Positions 1 through 9,220 of a stretch of DNA of 42,623 nt are shown one piece after another. The stretch is from an uncultured Clostridia bacterium (GTDB taxonomy: Bacteria; Bacillota; Clostridia; Oscillospirales; Acutalibacteraceae). Each line of letters begins with the position of its first letter. The first letter of the stretch is position 1. The notes under the pieces are model-generated. The model was not told the origin of the DNA, made no database searches, and saw only the letters and a list, made by a program, of their open reading frames with translations. Both the position numbers and the translations under genes were made by a program. The DNA lies in NCBI GenBank assembly GCA_947593615.1, contig CANQDR010000021.1:1-42623 (forward strand), in the 5' to 3' direction.

Positions 1-766
<766 letters not shown>

Positions 767-788
767 AAAATTTATTCCCCTCAAATAC

Positions 789-1625
789 TTATAGATTTGT
801 GTTCTTCATTATCTCTGTTATTTTTGAGTTATCTCCGTAAATAACCGGTGAATCATAAGGTCTATCAGGAAAAACGCCGTAGTTTATCTTTATATCTAGA
901 TTATTGTCTTTTATAAACTGGTCGATTCTGTCTCCAAGAGATACCGGCTTACCCGAACACAAGTTTATTGTTCCATTAATCCTCTTCTGAACCGAAGCGG
1001 CTATTATCTGCTCGCACAGCTGGTCAAGAGAGATAAAATCATATTTCATCTTACCTGAATTTAAAGGGAAATCTTTTTCCCCATTCATTGCCTTTCTTAA
1101 TAATTTGCCAAATACCGAATTACTTCTCATATCATTCCCAATAATATAGAAAGCTCTTAACCAATGCAAGTTAATATCACTGCCTGTAAGTGTACACTCT
1201 AACGATTGTCTCAGTGCATTTTTTGCAATACCATATAGAGATAGGGGACTGCATGGAGTGTGTTCGTCAATCATACCCACATGGTATCCTATCTCGTGCA
1301 TAGATCCCATAACAGAAATATACTTAACACCGCTGCTTATCAATTTATTAATAAACATATAGTGATTGGGCAAATCAGTAATATGAGATATATCATTATG
1401 CACAAATCCATTTCTCCATGCAAGGTGAATCAACACATCAGGTTTTTCAAACTCCTCATAAAAATCTATATTACTGTCAAAAATGTCCGATCTTTTATAT
1501 ATAGCTCTTTTATCTATATACGTATTTTCAATATCAACCGCAATCGTTTCATACCCTAAGTCAATACACTTTGTAACCAGAGCACTGCCGAGATATCCAT
1601 TTGCACCTGTAATCAATATTTTCAT
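789..1625 (-). CDS. NAD(P)-dependent sugar reductase/epimerase (extended SDR)
   Basis: This 278-residue protein begins with a Rossmann glycine motif (GANGYLG, residues 7-13) and has an SDR-type YGIAK active-site motif near residue 135, so it belongs to the extended SDR (epimerase/dehydratase/RmlD) superfamily. Such enzymes reduce or epimerise nucleotide-activated sugars. It lies downstream of a FlaA1-type 4,6-dehydratase (6319-8187), which makes a 4-keto-6-deoxy UDP-sugar. I infer it may be the partner 4-reductase giving a UDP-QuiNAc- or FucNAc-like product. A role in a dTDP- or CDP-sugar branch is equally possible from the sequence. The gap to the preceding GT61 gene is 17 bases and to the next gene 22, so co-transcription is likely. 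The length is slightly short for the family but both ends look intact. Confidence 0.75.
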   Translation of the reverse strand: MKILITGANGYLGSALVTKCIDLGYETIAVDIENTYIDKRAIYKRSDIFDSNIDFYEEFEKPDVLIHLAWRNGFVHNDISHITDLPNHYMFINKLISSGVKYISVMGSMHEIGYHVGMIDEHTPCSPLSLYGIAKNALRQSLECTLTGSDINLHWLRAFYIIGNDMRSNSVFGKLLRKAMNGEKDFPLNSGKMKYDFISLDQLCEQIIAASVQKRINGTINLCSGKPVSLGDRIDQFIKDNNLDIKINYGVFPDRPYDSPVIYGDNSKITEIMKNTNL

Positions 1626-1642
1626 ATAATCACCAAAATAAC

Positions 1643-2887
1643 TTAACCAAAATACTTCAGTTTAAGTTTCTTTAATTTAATCATTACTCTGTTATAAAAC
1701 GACAATTTAAATACTTTTTTATTCTGTACAGTATCATTATACGCCTCTCGCGTCATATCAATAATATGCTGCATATACATATAATCAGGCGGAAATTGAA
1801 TATTTAGGTCAAAATAATACGCAAGATATTTTTTGAATATTCTTCTAAACTTAAATTCAGACATCGGTTTACCCGGAATCATATTATTATCTTTGACGTA
1901 CTTATCTAAATAATATGTATAATCAAAAATAAACGGACCTGCTGCACACACCGTAAAGATACTCCTGCATGCATCAATAAAAACACATTCACAGCCTGTA
2001 ATGTTAGCTACAAAAATCTGATATGGATTATAAAAAGCCTGCTTTTCAATAGAAATCATTGTCTGGTCAGCATGTCCAAATAGCTGATTGTGAGCAAGTG
2101 AACTTGACAACGCACAAAAATATTTTGCATTTTGCATAATGCCAATTGTCTCTATTAGCGACAGTTTTTCAGGATAAAATATTTTGTATCCGTTTTTTTC
2201 AAAAAATTTATCAACAAATTTTTCATTCAAATTTGAAATAATACTTATAACACATTTTCTTTTTGAAAAAAACACTTTATCATATTTAGGTCCGTTGTAC
2301 TGCTCTAAACCTTTTTTGTTAATATACTCGTACATCTTTTTGAACTCTTCAGTATAATATTCTTCGTAAACCAAACCATCTTCAGGTACTACAACCTCAG
2401 AATATTTGGTAGGCTTATTTATAATCTCAACCTTATTGTCAACTCCGAGAAGCTTCAAAAATTCAAGATAGTTTCCGGAAAAAGATTTATCTTCACCCTC
2501 TTCTACGATAAAAACATAGGAATCTATTGAATCATCGTTCCTTAAGACATACCAAAGTCGTGAAACCACTTCGGTCAGAAAATGGCCCCAAGCTTTATTA
2601 AAATACCCGCAATAAACAACCTTTTTATCTATAAATTTGCATTCCGTAACTTCATATGCGCCATTAACACGCGCTTTTGTTGAGGATGTTTCTACGTAAA
2701 TCCCCTGAGAGTCAACGACTCCGCCACGACCAGCAACTACGTCCGTGTCTTTGAATGCTCTAAAAGGAAGAATTATAGCATTTTGAAAACACAGCGCCTC
2801 AGAACTATTCTTTTTTACAAATTGTTGTCCGGCAACTTTCAAGGCCTCTGCCTTTTTAGGATATACATAGTCTAAATTAAGGGCCAC
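1643..2887 (-). CDS. GT61-family (DUF563) glycosyltransferase
   Basis: This is a 414-residue protein of the GT61/DUF563 glycosyltransferase family. The recognisable part is the block around residues 90-112 (YCGYFNKAWGHFL followed by E..SRLW), including the family's GHFL-E signature. A second conserved stretch, KVFFSKRK, sits near residue 205, and a HNQLFG block near 270 is consistent with the nucleotide-sugar binding half. It is clearly a paralogue of the gene at 9219-10505 (shared YCGY...WGHFL..VSRLWY.L..D block and PFIF.YT segment). The start is a GTG with AGGAG eight bases upstream. It has no signal peptide, so it should act on the cytoplasmic face. Its donor and acceptor cannot be read from the sequence. 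The 286 bases upstream contain no gene. Confidence 0.85.
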   Translation of the reverse strand: MALNLDYVYPKKAEALKVAGQQFVKKNSSEALCFQNAIILPFRAFKDTDVVAGRGGVVDSQGIYVETSSTKARVNGAYEVTECKFIDKKVVYCGYFNKAWGHFLTEVVSRLWYVLRNDDSIDSYVFIVEEGEDKSFSGNYLEFLKLLGVDNKVEIINKPTKYSEVVVPEDGLVYEEYYTEEFKKMYEYINKKGLEQYNGPKYDKVFFSKRKCVISIISNLNEKFVDKFFEKNGYKIFYPEKLSLIETIGIMQNAKYFCALSSSLAHNQLFGHADQTMISIEKQAFYNPYQIFVANITGCECVFIDACRSIFTVCAAGPFIFDYTYYLDKYVKDNNMIPGKPMSEFKFRRIFKKYLAYYFDLNIQFPPDYMYMQHIIDMTREAYNDTVQNKKVFKLSFYNRVMIKLKKLKLKYFG

Positions 2888-3173
2888 AAATCCAACTCCT
2901 ATTCTTTATAATAAATATTTACAGTCTTTCTGATTACATGCTATCATTATATAAATTTTATATATTTTTTTAATATTATATATTTCCTTTTAACGTACTT
3001 TATCCAAATCTTTTAATTAGGGTTTTTGACCCGTTAGTTAAGTATTGTAAATTCTATAAAAATCACTAATAACTATATTATAAGAAATTCTTTTATAACC
3101 CATTTAATGCTCATAATATTTTTGTTAGGCTCACATTCAGACACAATTGCTTTTTAAAAAACATTTTACCAAT
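2888..3173. other. 286-base AT-rich intergenic region
   Basis: No open frame of coding character was found here. It separates the acyltransferase at 3174-4301 from the GT61 gene and contains several TATAAT-like strings on the minus strand, but none with a convincing -35 at 16-18 bases. A small GGGT-5-ACCC hairpin lies near 3029. It may hold a weak promoter for the last three genes. Confidence 0.4.
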
Positions 3174-4301
3174 TCATACAAATAACTTTGTAAATTTTTC
3201 CGTTATTTTTTCACAATATTTCTCGATAAATCTGTAAAACAACCAACTAAAAACAATTACTAACAACAAAGAAGTAAATAGAACTATAATAACAGATAAA
3301 ATTGTATTATTGCCACTACTTGATAACAGGTTAAACAAAGGAAACGCATAGAAAAAGTTTATCAGAGGATGCATTAAATATACTGAAAACGAAATTTTAC
3401 CTAAAAAAGAAAATACCTTATTGTCACAAACACTCTTTAAGCCTTTTGATAACATAACAATTACAATAAATAAAAATGCAGCAATTATATGAAAAAGCTG
3501 TGGTGAATTTTTTATAATATCAGGCAAATAATTGCTTAAACCATAGACATTTTGAAATGCAAGTCCAGACGAAGGATAGCCTGCAAAAATAATAGCAATT
3601 ATAGCTATCACGGGTAAAGAAATTTTTACAATTTTATTATTGCTTAGTTTCTCAATATCTCCTCTGTAGTTTACACTTGCGAGTAACACTCCTAAAACAG
3701 TTGCTATGTAATATGTACTGAAATCAACTAAAAACGGAATGGATAATAACAAAATAATAAAAAAATATTTTTTACATTCCTTTACTATTACAGATAGAAT
3801 TATAGATATGAAAGAACCTATAAATAAAATATGCATCATCCAATATCCCATAACAACAATATCTTCTGTAACCCACATATCAATAACGGTCGCTTTTAAC
3901 ATTTCAAAAAATGACATTTCAAGAGGATTATTTATATTAAAACCAAAAAACGATGTTATAAAATATAAAATCATACACAGTATGTTTACTGCAAAAACAG
4001 GAAGCATTAATCTTGGATATCTTTTTATTAATGCTTTAGCAATGTATCTTTTATCCTCATTATGGGTAAAAATACCGTTTGCCAATAGAAATGAACTTAT
4101 TATTAAAAATGTACACACCCAAAAGTTTCCATTTATTACAAACCCCAACGGAGTACTGCCAAGCAAATAATCCCCAGAAATAACTGAATCTTCTTTTAAC
4201 CCAGTATAGGTTGCCGGTAATAAATATATTATCAAATGATGAATGAATACACCTAAACAAGCTATTCCTTTTATAGCGTCAATGTATTGTAATCTTTTCA
4301 T
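3174..4301 (-). CDS. Membrane acyltransferase, AT3 family
   Basis: This is a 375-residue integral membrane protein of the acyltransferase-3 family (OafA/WecH type), which moves acetyl or other acyl groups across the membrane onto sugars. The N-terminus (RLQYIDAIKGIACLGVFIHH) carries the family's early helix with the conserved His pair, and about ten hydrophobic segments follow to the C-terminus. The length is typical for AT3 proteins without an extra SGNH domain. It lies between glmS and the GT61 gene on the same strand, 155 bases below glmS. It is one of three AT3 genes in the locus (one broken), which suggests a heavily and variably acylated polymer. The acyl group and sugar are not predictable. 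Confidence 0.88.
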   Translation of the reverse strand: MKRLQYIDAIKGIACLGVFIHHLIIYLLPATYTGLKEDSVISGDYLLGSTPLGFVINGNFWVCTFLIISSFLLANGIFTHNEDKRYIAKALIKRYPRLMLPVFAVNILCMILYFITSFFGFNINNPLEMSFFEMLKATVIDMWVTEDIVVMGYWMMHILFIGSFISIILSVIVKECKKYFFIILLLSIPFLVDFSTYYIATVLGVLLASVNYRGDIEKLSNNKIVKISLPVIAIIAIIFAGYPSSGLAFQNVYGLSNYLPDIIKNSPQLFHIIAAFLFIVIVMLSKGLKSVCDNKVFSFLGKISFSVYLMHPLINFFYAFPLFNLLSSSGNNTILSVIIVLFTSLLLVIVFSWLFYRFIEKYCEKITEKFTKLFV

Positions 4302-4362
4302 TTATCAAATCCTCAATTAACCAATAACAGTATTAATATGTAGTTTTGTGCATAATTCTAAA

Positions 4363-4388
4363 GTCATTTGTATTTATAAACAAATGAC
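4363..4388. repeat. Inverted repeat, 9-bp arms, between glmS and AT3 gene
   Basis: GTCATTTGT and ACAAATGAC face each other around an 8-base spacer. The stem is perfect but AT-rich, and neither side is followed by a good U-run, so it is a poor intrinsic terminator. It could be a weak attenuator for read-through from glmS, or an operator. Confidence 0.5.
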
Positions 4389-4456
4389 ACCATAACAACA
4401 TCATTAATCCTATACCTTTAGAAATATTTGTTTGCCTTTTATCAAACAACATATAC

Positions 4457-6286
4457 TTACTCCACCGTAACCGATTTAGCCAGGTTTCTTGGCTTATCAG
4501 GGTCATTGCCCCTGTTTATTGAGGTATAGTAAGCTATCAACTGCAACGGTACGACTGCGGTAATAGGCATAAGAAGCTCCTCCGAATGGGGAATTTCCAC
4601 CACGTAGTCTGCCACTCCGTCTTTCAGTCCCCTTGCGCACGCATCTGTGCACACAAGAATAATTTTTGCGCCCCTTGATTTAACCTCTACAATATTGCTT
4701 ATTGTCTTTGGTATTATATCTGTTTGGGTTGCAACTGAAATAACAGGCATTCCGTCATCAATAAGAGATATTGTTCCATGCTTAAGCTCGCCTGCTGCAT
4801 AGCTCTCGGAATGAATATATGACACTTCTTTTAACTTTAACGATCCTTCCATTGAAAGAGCATAGTCAAGTCCTCTGCCTATATAAAGCAGGCTGTCAGC
4901 TGTAATAAGCTTAGAAGCAATATATTTGCATTTTTCCTCACAATTGTCTATAACATACTGAACAGCGTCAGGCATCTTAATAAGAGCAGACACAAGTCTT
5001 TTACATTCCGCTTCGCTTACGGTTTCTTTGGCAAGTGCAAGCTCAAACGCAAATAGATACATAACAGACAGCTGAGTAATATATGCCTTTGTCGAGGCGA
5101 CCGCAATTTCAGGTCCAGCCAGAGTATAAATAAGCATATCTGCTTCACGCGCAATAGAACTGCCCTTTGCATTAACAATTGCAAGCGTAGTTGCACCCTT
5201 GCGTTTTGCGAGGCGCATAGCGGCAAGGCTGTCGGCAGTTTCTCCCGACTGAGATATAATAATTACAAGATCTCCCTCACCTACAATCGGATTTCTGTAG
5301 CGATATTCCGACGCAATGTCAACATTTACTGGAATTCTTACAAGATCCTCTATCACATATTTTCCAACCATACCCGCATGCATTGCTGTACCGCAGGCTA
5401 CGATTGTTATATTCTTAAAATCTTTTATTTTTTCGAGGGTAATTCCACATTCTTCAAGGCATGGCAAGTCATCCTTAATTCTCGGCATAATAGTAGTTTT
5501 TATTGCAGACGGCTGCTCGTTGATTTCCTTAATCATAAAGTGCGGATAACCGCTTTTTTCTGCAGCCTCCATATCCCAGTCCGCTGTTTTCAATTCTTTT
5601 TCAATCGGCTCGAGATGCTCATCAACAAAAGTTACACCGTCTTTTGTAAGCGTTGCAATTTCATCGTGTTCAAGAAGATAGTAATTCTTTGTGTACTGAA
5701 GAATTGCAGGAACATCCGAAGCAATAAAGCACTCTCCGTCTGCAACTCCGACAATCAACGGACTTTCTCTGCGCACAGCAAATACTCTGTCGGGAAAATC
5801 CTTGAACATAATTCCGAGCGCAAATGAGCCTTTAAGCTCAGCCATAACCTCATCAATTGTTTCAAGCGGATTTCCTTTGTATTTATAGTCGAGAAGCTGA
5901 GCAACAACCTCTGTATCTGTATCGCTTAAAAACTCTCTGCCTTTTGAAGTCAGAAATTCCTTCAACTCTATGTAATTTTCAATAATTCCGTTGTGAACAA
6001 TAGTAACTCTTGCGCCGCTGTGAGGATGTGAATTTACATCCGAAGGCTCTCCGTGAGTCGCCCAGCGTGTATGACCAATGCCAATGTGACCGTCAGGCTT
6101 TCCAACTTCTTTAAGCTTATCTTCAAGGTCTTTTAGCTTACCCTGTGTTTTTACTGTTTTAATTTCATTATTTTGAAAAACAGCAATGCCAGCCGAATCA
6201 TATCCTCTGTATTCCAGCTTTGTCAGTGCGCTTACAAGCACATCACTGCAATCTTTAGGACCAACATATCCTACTATACCGCACAT
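4457..6286 (-). CDS. glmS: Glutamine--fructose-6-phosphate aminotransferase (isomerising)
   Basis: GlmS converts fructose-6-phosphate and glutamine into glucosamine-6-phosphate, the entry step to UDP-GlcNAc. The 609-residue protein starts MCGIVGYVG, so Cys2 is the amidotransferase nucleophile after Met removal. The N-terminal class II amidotransferase domain (about 1-220) is followed by two SIS sugar-isomerase domains with CGTAMHAG (about 297) and SQSGETADS (about 345), ending in the family's conserved LAKSVTVE tail. All landmarks are present and the length is normal. It lies 32 bases below the FlaA1-type dehydratase and probably shares its promoter, so UDP-GlcNAc precursor supply is coupled to the polymer. 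The gap is too short for a glmS ribozyme. Confidence 0.98.
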   Translation of the reverse strand: MCGIVGYVGPKDCSDVLVSALTKLEYRGYDSAGIAVFQNNEIKTVKTQGKLKDLEDKLKEVGKPDGHIGIGHTRWATHGEPSDVNSHPHSGARVTIVHNGIIENYIELKEFLTSKGREFLSDTDTEVVAQLLDYKYKGNPLETIDEVMAELKGSFALGIMFKDFPDRVFAVRRESPLIVGVADGECFIASDVPAILQYTKNYYLLEHDEIATLTKDGVTFVDEHLEPIEKELKTADWDMEAAEKSGYPHFMIKEINEQPSAIKTTIMPRIKDDLPCLEECGITLEKIKDFKNITIVACGTAMHAGMVGKYVIEDLVRIPVNVDIASEYRYRNPIVGEGDLVIIISQSGETADSLAAMRLAKRKGATTLAIVNAKGSSIAREADMLIYTLAGPEIAVASTKAYITQLSVMYLFAFELALAKETVSEAECKRLVSALIKMPDAVQYVIDNCEEKCKYIASKLITADSLLYIGRGLDYALSMEGSLKLKEVSYIHSESYAAGELKHGTISLIDDGMPVISVATQTDIIPKTISNIVEVKSRGAKIILVCTDACARGLKDGVADYVVEIPHSEELLMPITAVVPLQLIAYYTSINRGNDPDKPRNLAKSVTVE

Positions 6287-6318
6287 ATAACTTTCTCCTT
6301 TGCTAAAGTCCCTATTGT

Positions 6319-8187
6319 TTATATTTTATGTTTAAATGTCGGAACTAAATCATTTAAAATTTCAACAGTTTTTTCACTGTCGTTGCTTTCAGCAGCATCA
6401 CGCAAAATTTCAAGCTTTGAAAGCATTTCACTTGCATCTATTTTAATTTGATTTCCGATAAATATCTTTTTATTTTCGGTTGATTTCAGTCCTTCTTCAT
6501 TCATTAAAAGTTCTTCAAAAAGCTTCTCTCCCGGTCTTAATCCCGTAAATACAATTTTAACATCTCTATACGGTACCTTTCCGTACATTCTTATAAGATT
6601 TTCGGCAAGCGTGGTAATTTTAACTGGAGCGCCCATATCAAGAACAAAAATCTCTCCGCCTTTAGCCATTGCTCCCGCTTCAAGCACAAGCGATACAGCC
6701 TCCGGAATAGTCATAAAATATCTGATGATGTCGGGATGAGTAACTGTAACAGGTGACCCGCTTTCAATCTGACGGCGAAACAACGGAATTACAGAACCGT
6801 TTGAACCGAGAACATTGCCGAATCTCGTTGTTACAAACTCTGTATGCCTGCTGGTCTGCGCCTTGTACTGAATTATCATTTCACAGGCACGCTTTGTTGC
6901 TCCCATTACATTAGTGGGATTTACCGCTTTGTCTGTTGAAATCATAACAAACTTATCAGCCATATAAAATTCCGCAAGGGTTGCAACATTAAATGTCCCG
7001 AAAATATTATTCTTAACAGCTTCTTCGGGAACAGTTTCCATAAGCGGAACATGTTTATGGGCTGCAGCGTGAAAAACAAGCTGAGGACGATATTTTTTAA
7101 ATATTGCGTCCATTTTGTCATAATCTCTTATCGACGAAATCAGCGTAACAAGATTAAGCCTTGAACCGTATTCAAGCACCAGCTCCTGCTGTATATCATA
7201 TGCATTGTTTTCGTAAATGTCAACTATAATAATCTGCTTTGGTTCATACTTTGCAATCTGCCTTACAAGCTCGCTTCCAATCGAGCCGCCGCCGCCGGTT
7301 ACCATGCAAACTTTACCTTTTATTAAATTTTGAATTTCTTCCTTATTAAATTCAATCGGCTTTCTGCCAAGCAAATCTTCAATTTTAATCTCTTTTGCCT
7401 GAGTAATAAGCTGAGTATGCTTATCATCAAACAAAAGCTCGCTTAGATACGGAATGACTTTGATTTTACATTCCGTCGCCGAGCAATAGTCTAAAATTTT
7501 TCGCTTTTCCTCTTCCTCACAGGACGGAAGTGCAACAATAATATTATCTATTTCGTAATCTACACAAATCTTCGGAATTTCAGGGCATGTGCCCACAACC
7601 TCTACCCCATCAAATTTAGTTCTAAGCTTTGTTATGTCATCATCGACAAAGCATACCGGCAAAATATTTCTTGACGGGCTGTTTTCGTCAAAACGCGCAT
7701 TATGAATTTCGGTTAAAATCATTCTTCCCGCATTTCCTGCACCGACAATAAGGGTGCGCTCATATGTTTCGGCCCTGCCTACTTCAGTTAAATCAAGAAA
7801 AGTTCTCTTGAAAATAAATCTGAAAAGCAGAACACCCGCTGTTGCCGTAATAAAATATAATAATGTGAAAACAATTTTCTGGTGGGTCTGTAAAATTAAC
7901 GAAATAATATATCCGCTGAAAAATCCCAACATCATTGCCAATCCGCCGGCAAGATAATCTTTGATGTTAAAATAACGCCAAAGCCGTGTATATATGCCTT
8001 CAACAAACATATAAAATATGCATAAAATCAGATTTATTACAATTGAGTAAAGCAATCCTCTGTTTGGCTCGTAAGCCCCGGGAAGAACAAGAGATAATAT
8101 GTAATTTACTATAATACCACTGACAATTATTATAAAAATATCAGCAAATACAAGCACCAACTTGCGAACGTTAAATTTTTTAATCAC
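6319..8187 (-). CDS. FlaA1/CapD/WbpM-type UDP-GlcNAc 4,6-dehydratase, long membrane form
   Basis: The 622-residue protein has four hydrophobic segments in residues 10-125, a CoA-binding-like Rossmann domain with GAGNAG (149-154), and a catalytic SDR domain with GGGGSIG (298-304). The catalytic region reads STDKAVNPTNVMGATK (417-432), with Met in place of the usual Tyr, as is known for WbpM-type enzymes. The family dehydrates UDP-GlcNAc to the UDP-4-keto-6-deoxy sugar, the precursor of QuiNAc, FucNAc or bacillosamine. No PglE-like aminotransferase is in the window, so a reduced product such as QuiNAc or FucNAc seems likelier, perhaps via the SDR at 789-1625. The start is a GTG with AAGGGG seven bases upstream. 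A consensus promoter lies 75 bases further up. Confidence 0.92.
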   Translation of the reverse strand: MIKKFNVRKLVLVFADIFIIIVSGIIVNYILSLVLPGAYEPNRGLLYSIVINLILCIFYMFVEGIYTRLWRYFNIKDYLAGGLAMMLGFFSGYIISLILQTHQKIVFTLLYFITATAGVLLFRFIFKRTFLDLTEVGRAETYERTLIVGAGNAGRMILTEIHNARFDENSPSRNILPVCFVDDDITKLRTKFDGVEVVGTCPEIPKICVDYEIDNIIVALPSCEEEEKRKILDYCSATECKIKVIPYLSELLFDDKHTQLITQAKEIKIEDLLGRKPIEFNKEEIQNLIKGKVCMVTGGGGSIGSELVRQIAKYEPKQIIIVDIYENNAYDIQQELVLEYGSRLNLVTLISSIRDYDKMDAIFKKYRPQLVFHAAAHKHVPLMETVPEEAVKNNIFGTFNVATLAEFYMADKFVMISTDKAVNPTNVMGATKRACEMIIQYKAQTSRHTEFVTTRFGNVLGSNGSVIPLFRRQIESGSPVTVTHPDIIRYFMTIPEAVSLVLEAGAMAKGGEIFVLDMGAPVKITTLAENLIRMYGKVPYRDVKIVFTGLRPGEKLFEELLMNEEGLKSTENKKIFIGNQIKIDASEMLSKLEILRDAAESNDSEKTVEILNDLVPTFKHKI

Positions 8188-8261
8188 GCCGATACCCCTT
8201 GCAGACCAAAAAATGACAAAATCTACAAAATAAAAAGCATTTTTCTTGTTTTGTAAGTTAT

Positions 8262-8290
8262 ATTATACAATATAATTATTATGGTGTCAA
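8262..8290 (-). promoter_or_regulatory. Consensus sigma-70 (SigA) promoter for the flaA1-glmS unit
   Basis: Reading on the minus strand, TTGACA (8290-8285) is followed by a 17-base spacer and TATAAT (8267-8262). Both hexamers match the consensus exactly. It sits in the 121-base gap between rfbC and the 4,6-dehydratase gene, whose GTG start is 75 bases downstream. This predicts a strong, probably constitutive third transcription unit inside the locus. Confidence 0.85.
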
Positions 8291-8308
8291 ACAAATGTAT
8301 TTTCTATT

Positions 8309-8863
8309 TTATTCAAATACAAAAGAACCAAATGCAGGATTTACTTTATCTTTGTCAGAAAGTTTGATTTCATCAATACCGTCAAGAGGCCACTCAATTC
8401 CGATTGTCGGGTCATTCCACATAAGGCCACCCTCATCGCCAGGATGATAAAAATCTGTTACCTTATAGCAAAATTCTGCGACATCACTAAGCACTAAAAA
8501 ACCGTGTGCAAATCCCTCAGGAATATAGAACTGCTTTTTATTTTCCTCAGTAAGTTCAACGCCATACCATTTACCGAACGTTTTACTGTCTTTTCTTAAA
8601 TCTACAACCACATCAAAAACAGATCCTTTTATAACCCTTACAAGTTTGGCCTGAGGATAATTTTTTTGATAATGTAATCCTCTTAAAACACCTTTGGTGC
8701 TCATGCTCTGATTATCCTGTACAAATATCCTGTCGATACCGTTTTCATACATATCATTCTGATTGTATGTTTCCATAAAATATCCTCTGTCGTCACCATG
8801 AACCGCAGGTTCAATAACGCAAAGTCCTTCAATACCCAATTTTGTTACTTTAATCTGTCCCAT
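8309..8863 (-). CDS. rfbC: dTDP-4-dehydrorhamnose 3,5-epimerase
   Basis: RfbC/RmlC epimerises dTDP-4-keto-6-deoxyglucose at C3 and C5, the third step of dTDP-L-rhamnose synthesis. The 184-residue cupin has the family landmarks DDRGYFMETYN (24-34), QDNQSMS (49-55), GLRGLHYQ-type block with the catalytic His (about 60-66) and FYIPEGFAHGF (about 112-122). The length is normal. The start ATG has GAGAGGA upstream. It lies downstream of the decayed GT61 copy and in the same direction as rfbA, rfbB and rfbD, so all four rhamnose genes are in the window, although not contiguous. Confidence 0.96.
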   Translation of the reverse strand: MGQIKVTKLGIEGLCVIEPAVHGDDRGYFMETYNQNDMYENGIDRIFVQDNQSMSTKGVLRGLHYQKNYPQAKLVRVIKGSVFDVVVDLRKDSKTFGKWYGVELTEENKKQFYIPEGFAHGFLVLSDVAEFCYKVTDFYHPGDEGGLMWNDPTIGIEWPLDGIDEIKLSDKDKVNPAFGSFVFE

Positions 8864-8886
8864 AATTTTCCTCTCTTTTATTAACT

Positions 8887-9200
8887 TTATTTATTAGTAA
8901 TTGATTTAACAATTTGTTTAATATAGTTTAATTGAAAATAATGTGATAACATAAATGGCTTTGTGCCGTCAAGATATTCTCCAAAGTAATTAAGACTGTC
9001 AAGATATGCTTCTCTTATATAATCAGTATATTTAACTGACCAATCTTCCATAAACCACTGATAGTGGTATGTTCTTCTATATTCTTTCATATATTTCTTA
9101 AAGCATTTTTCATAAAAGCTTTAGATGTGTATTTATCACATACAGGCTTATACTTATTATTTTCCGTAAATTTTTCATATTCATACAAAAGCCCTTATAA
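8887..9200 (-). pseudogene. Decayed C-terminal fragment of a GT61 glycosyltransferase
   Basis: The last 67 codons (8887-9090) align without gaps with the C-terminus of the GT61 gene immediately upstream (shared HHY/YHY-W-FM-DW, KYTD-I-EAY, KPF, YF, KQ and K at the end). Going further upstream the frame meets a stop near 9118. The coding likeness continues in another frame as EYEKFTENNKYKPV, matching the LQKYTNDMGFIPP segment of the neighbour. So this is about 100 codons of a tandem GT61 paralogue with a frameshift near 9100-9120 and no N-terminal catalytic half. It is probably not functional. The alternative that a small peptide is made from the ATG at 9090 has no ribosome binding site to support it. 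Confidence 0.8.
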
Positions 9201-9220
9201 TAAAAATCGTTATTTTTATT
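9199..9220. repeat. AT-only inverted repeat at the end of the GT61 gene
   Basis: AATAAAAAT and ATTTTTATT form a perfect 9-bp dyad around CGTT, overlapping the stop codon of the GT61 gene at 9219. It has almost no GC pairs and is a weak hairpin. It sits exactly at the boundary between the intact and decayed GT61 copies. Confidence 0.45.

Noticed and set aside
4363..4388. Rho-independent terminator after glmS
   Set aside because: The stem is AT-rich and no U-run follows on either strand, so it is listed only as an inverted repeat.
5316..5827. Open frames of up to about 150 codons on the plus strand over glmS
   Set aside because: They lie antisense to a clearly conserved gene, have no ribosome binding site and no recognisable domain.
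6287..6318. glmS ribozyme
   Set aside because: Only 32 bases separate glmS from the gene above. That is far too short for the ribozyme, and no matching core is seen.
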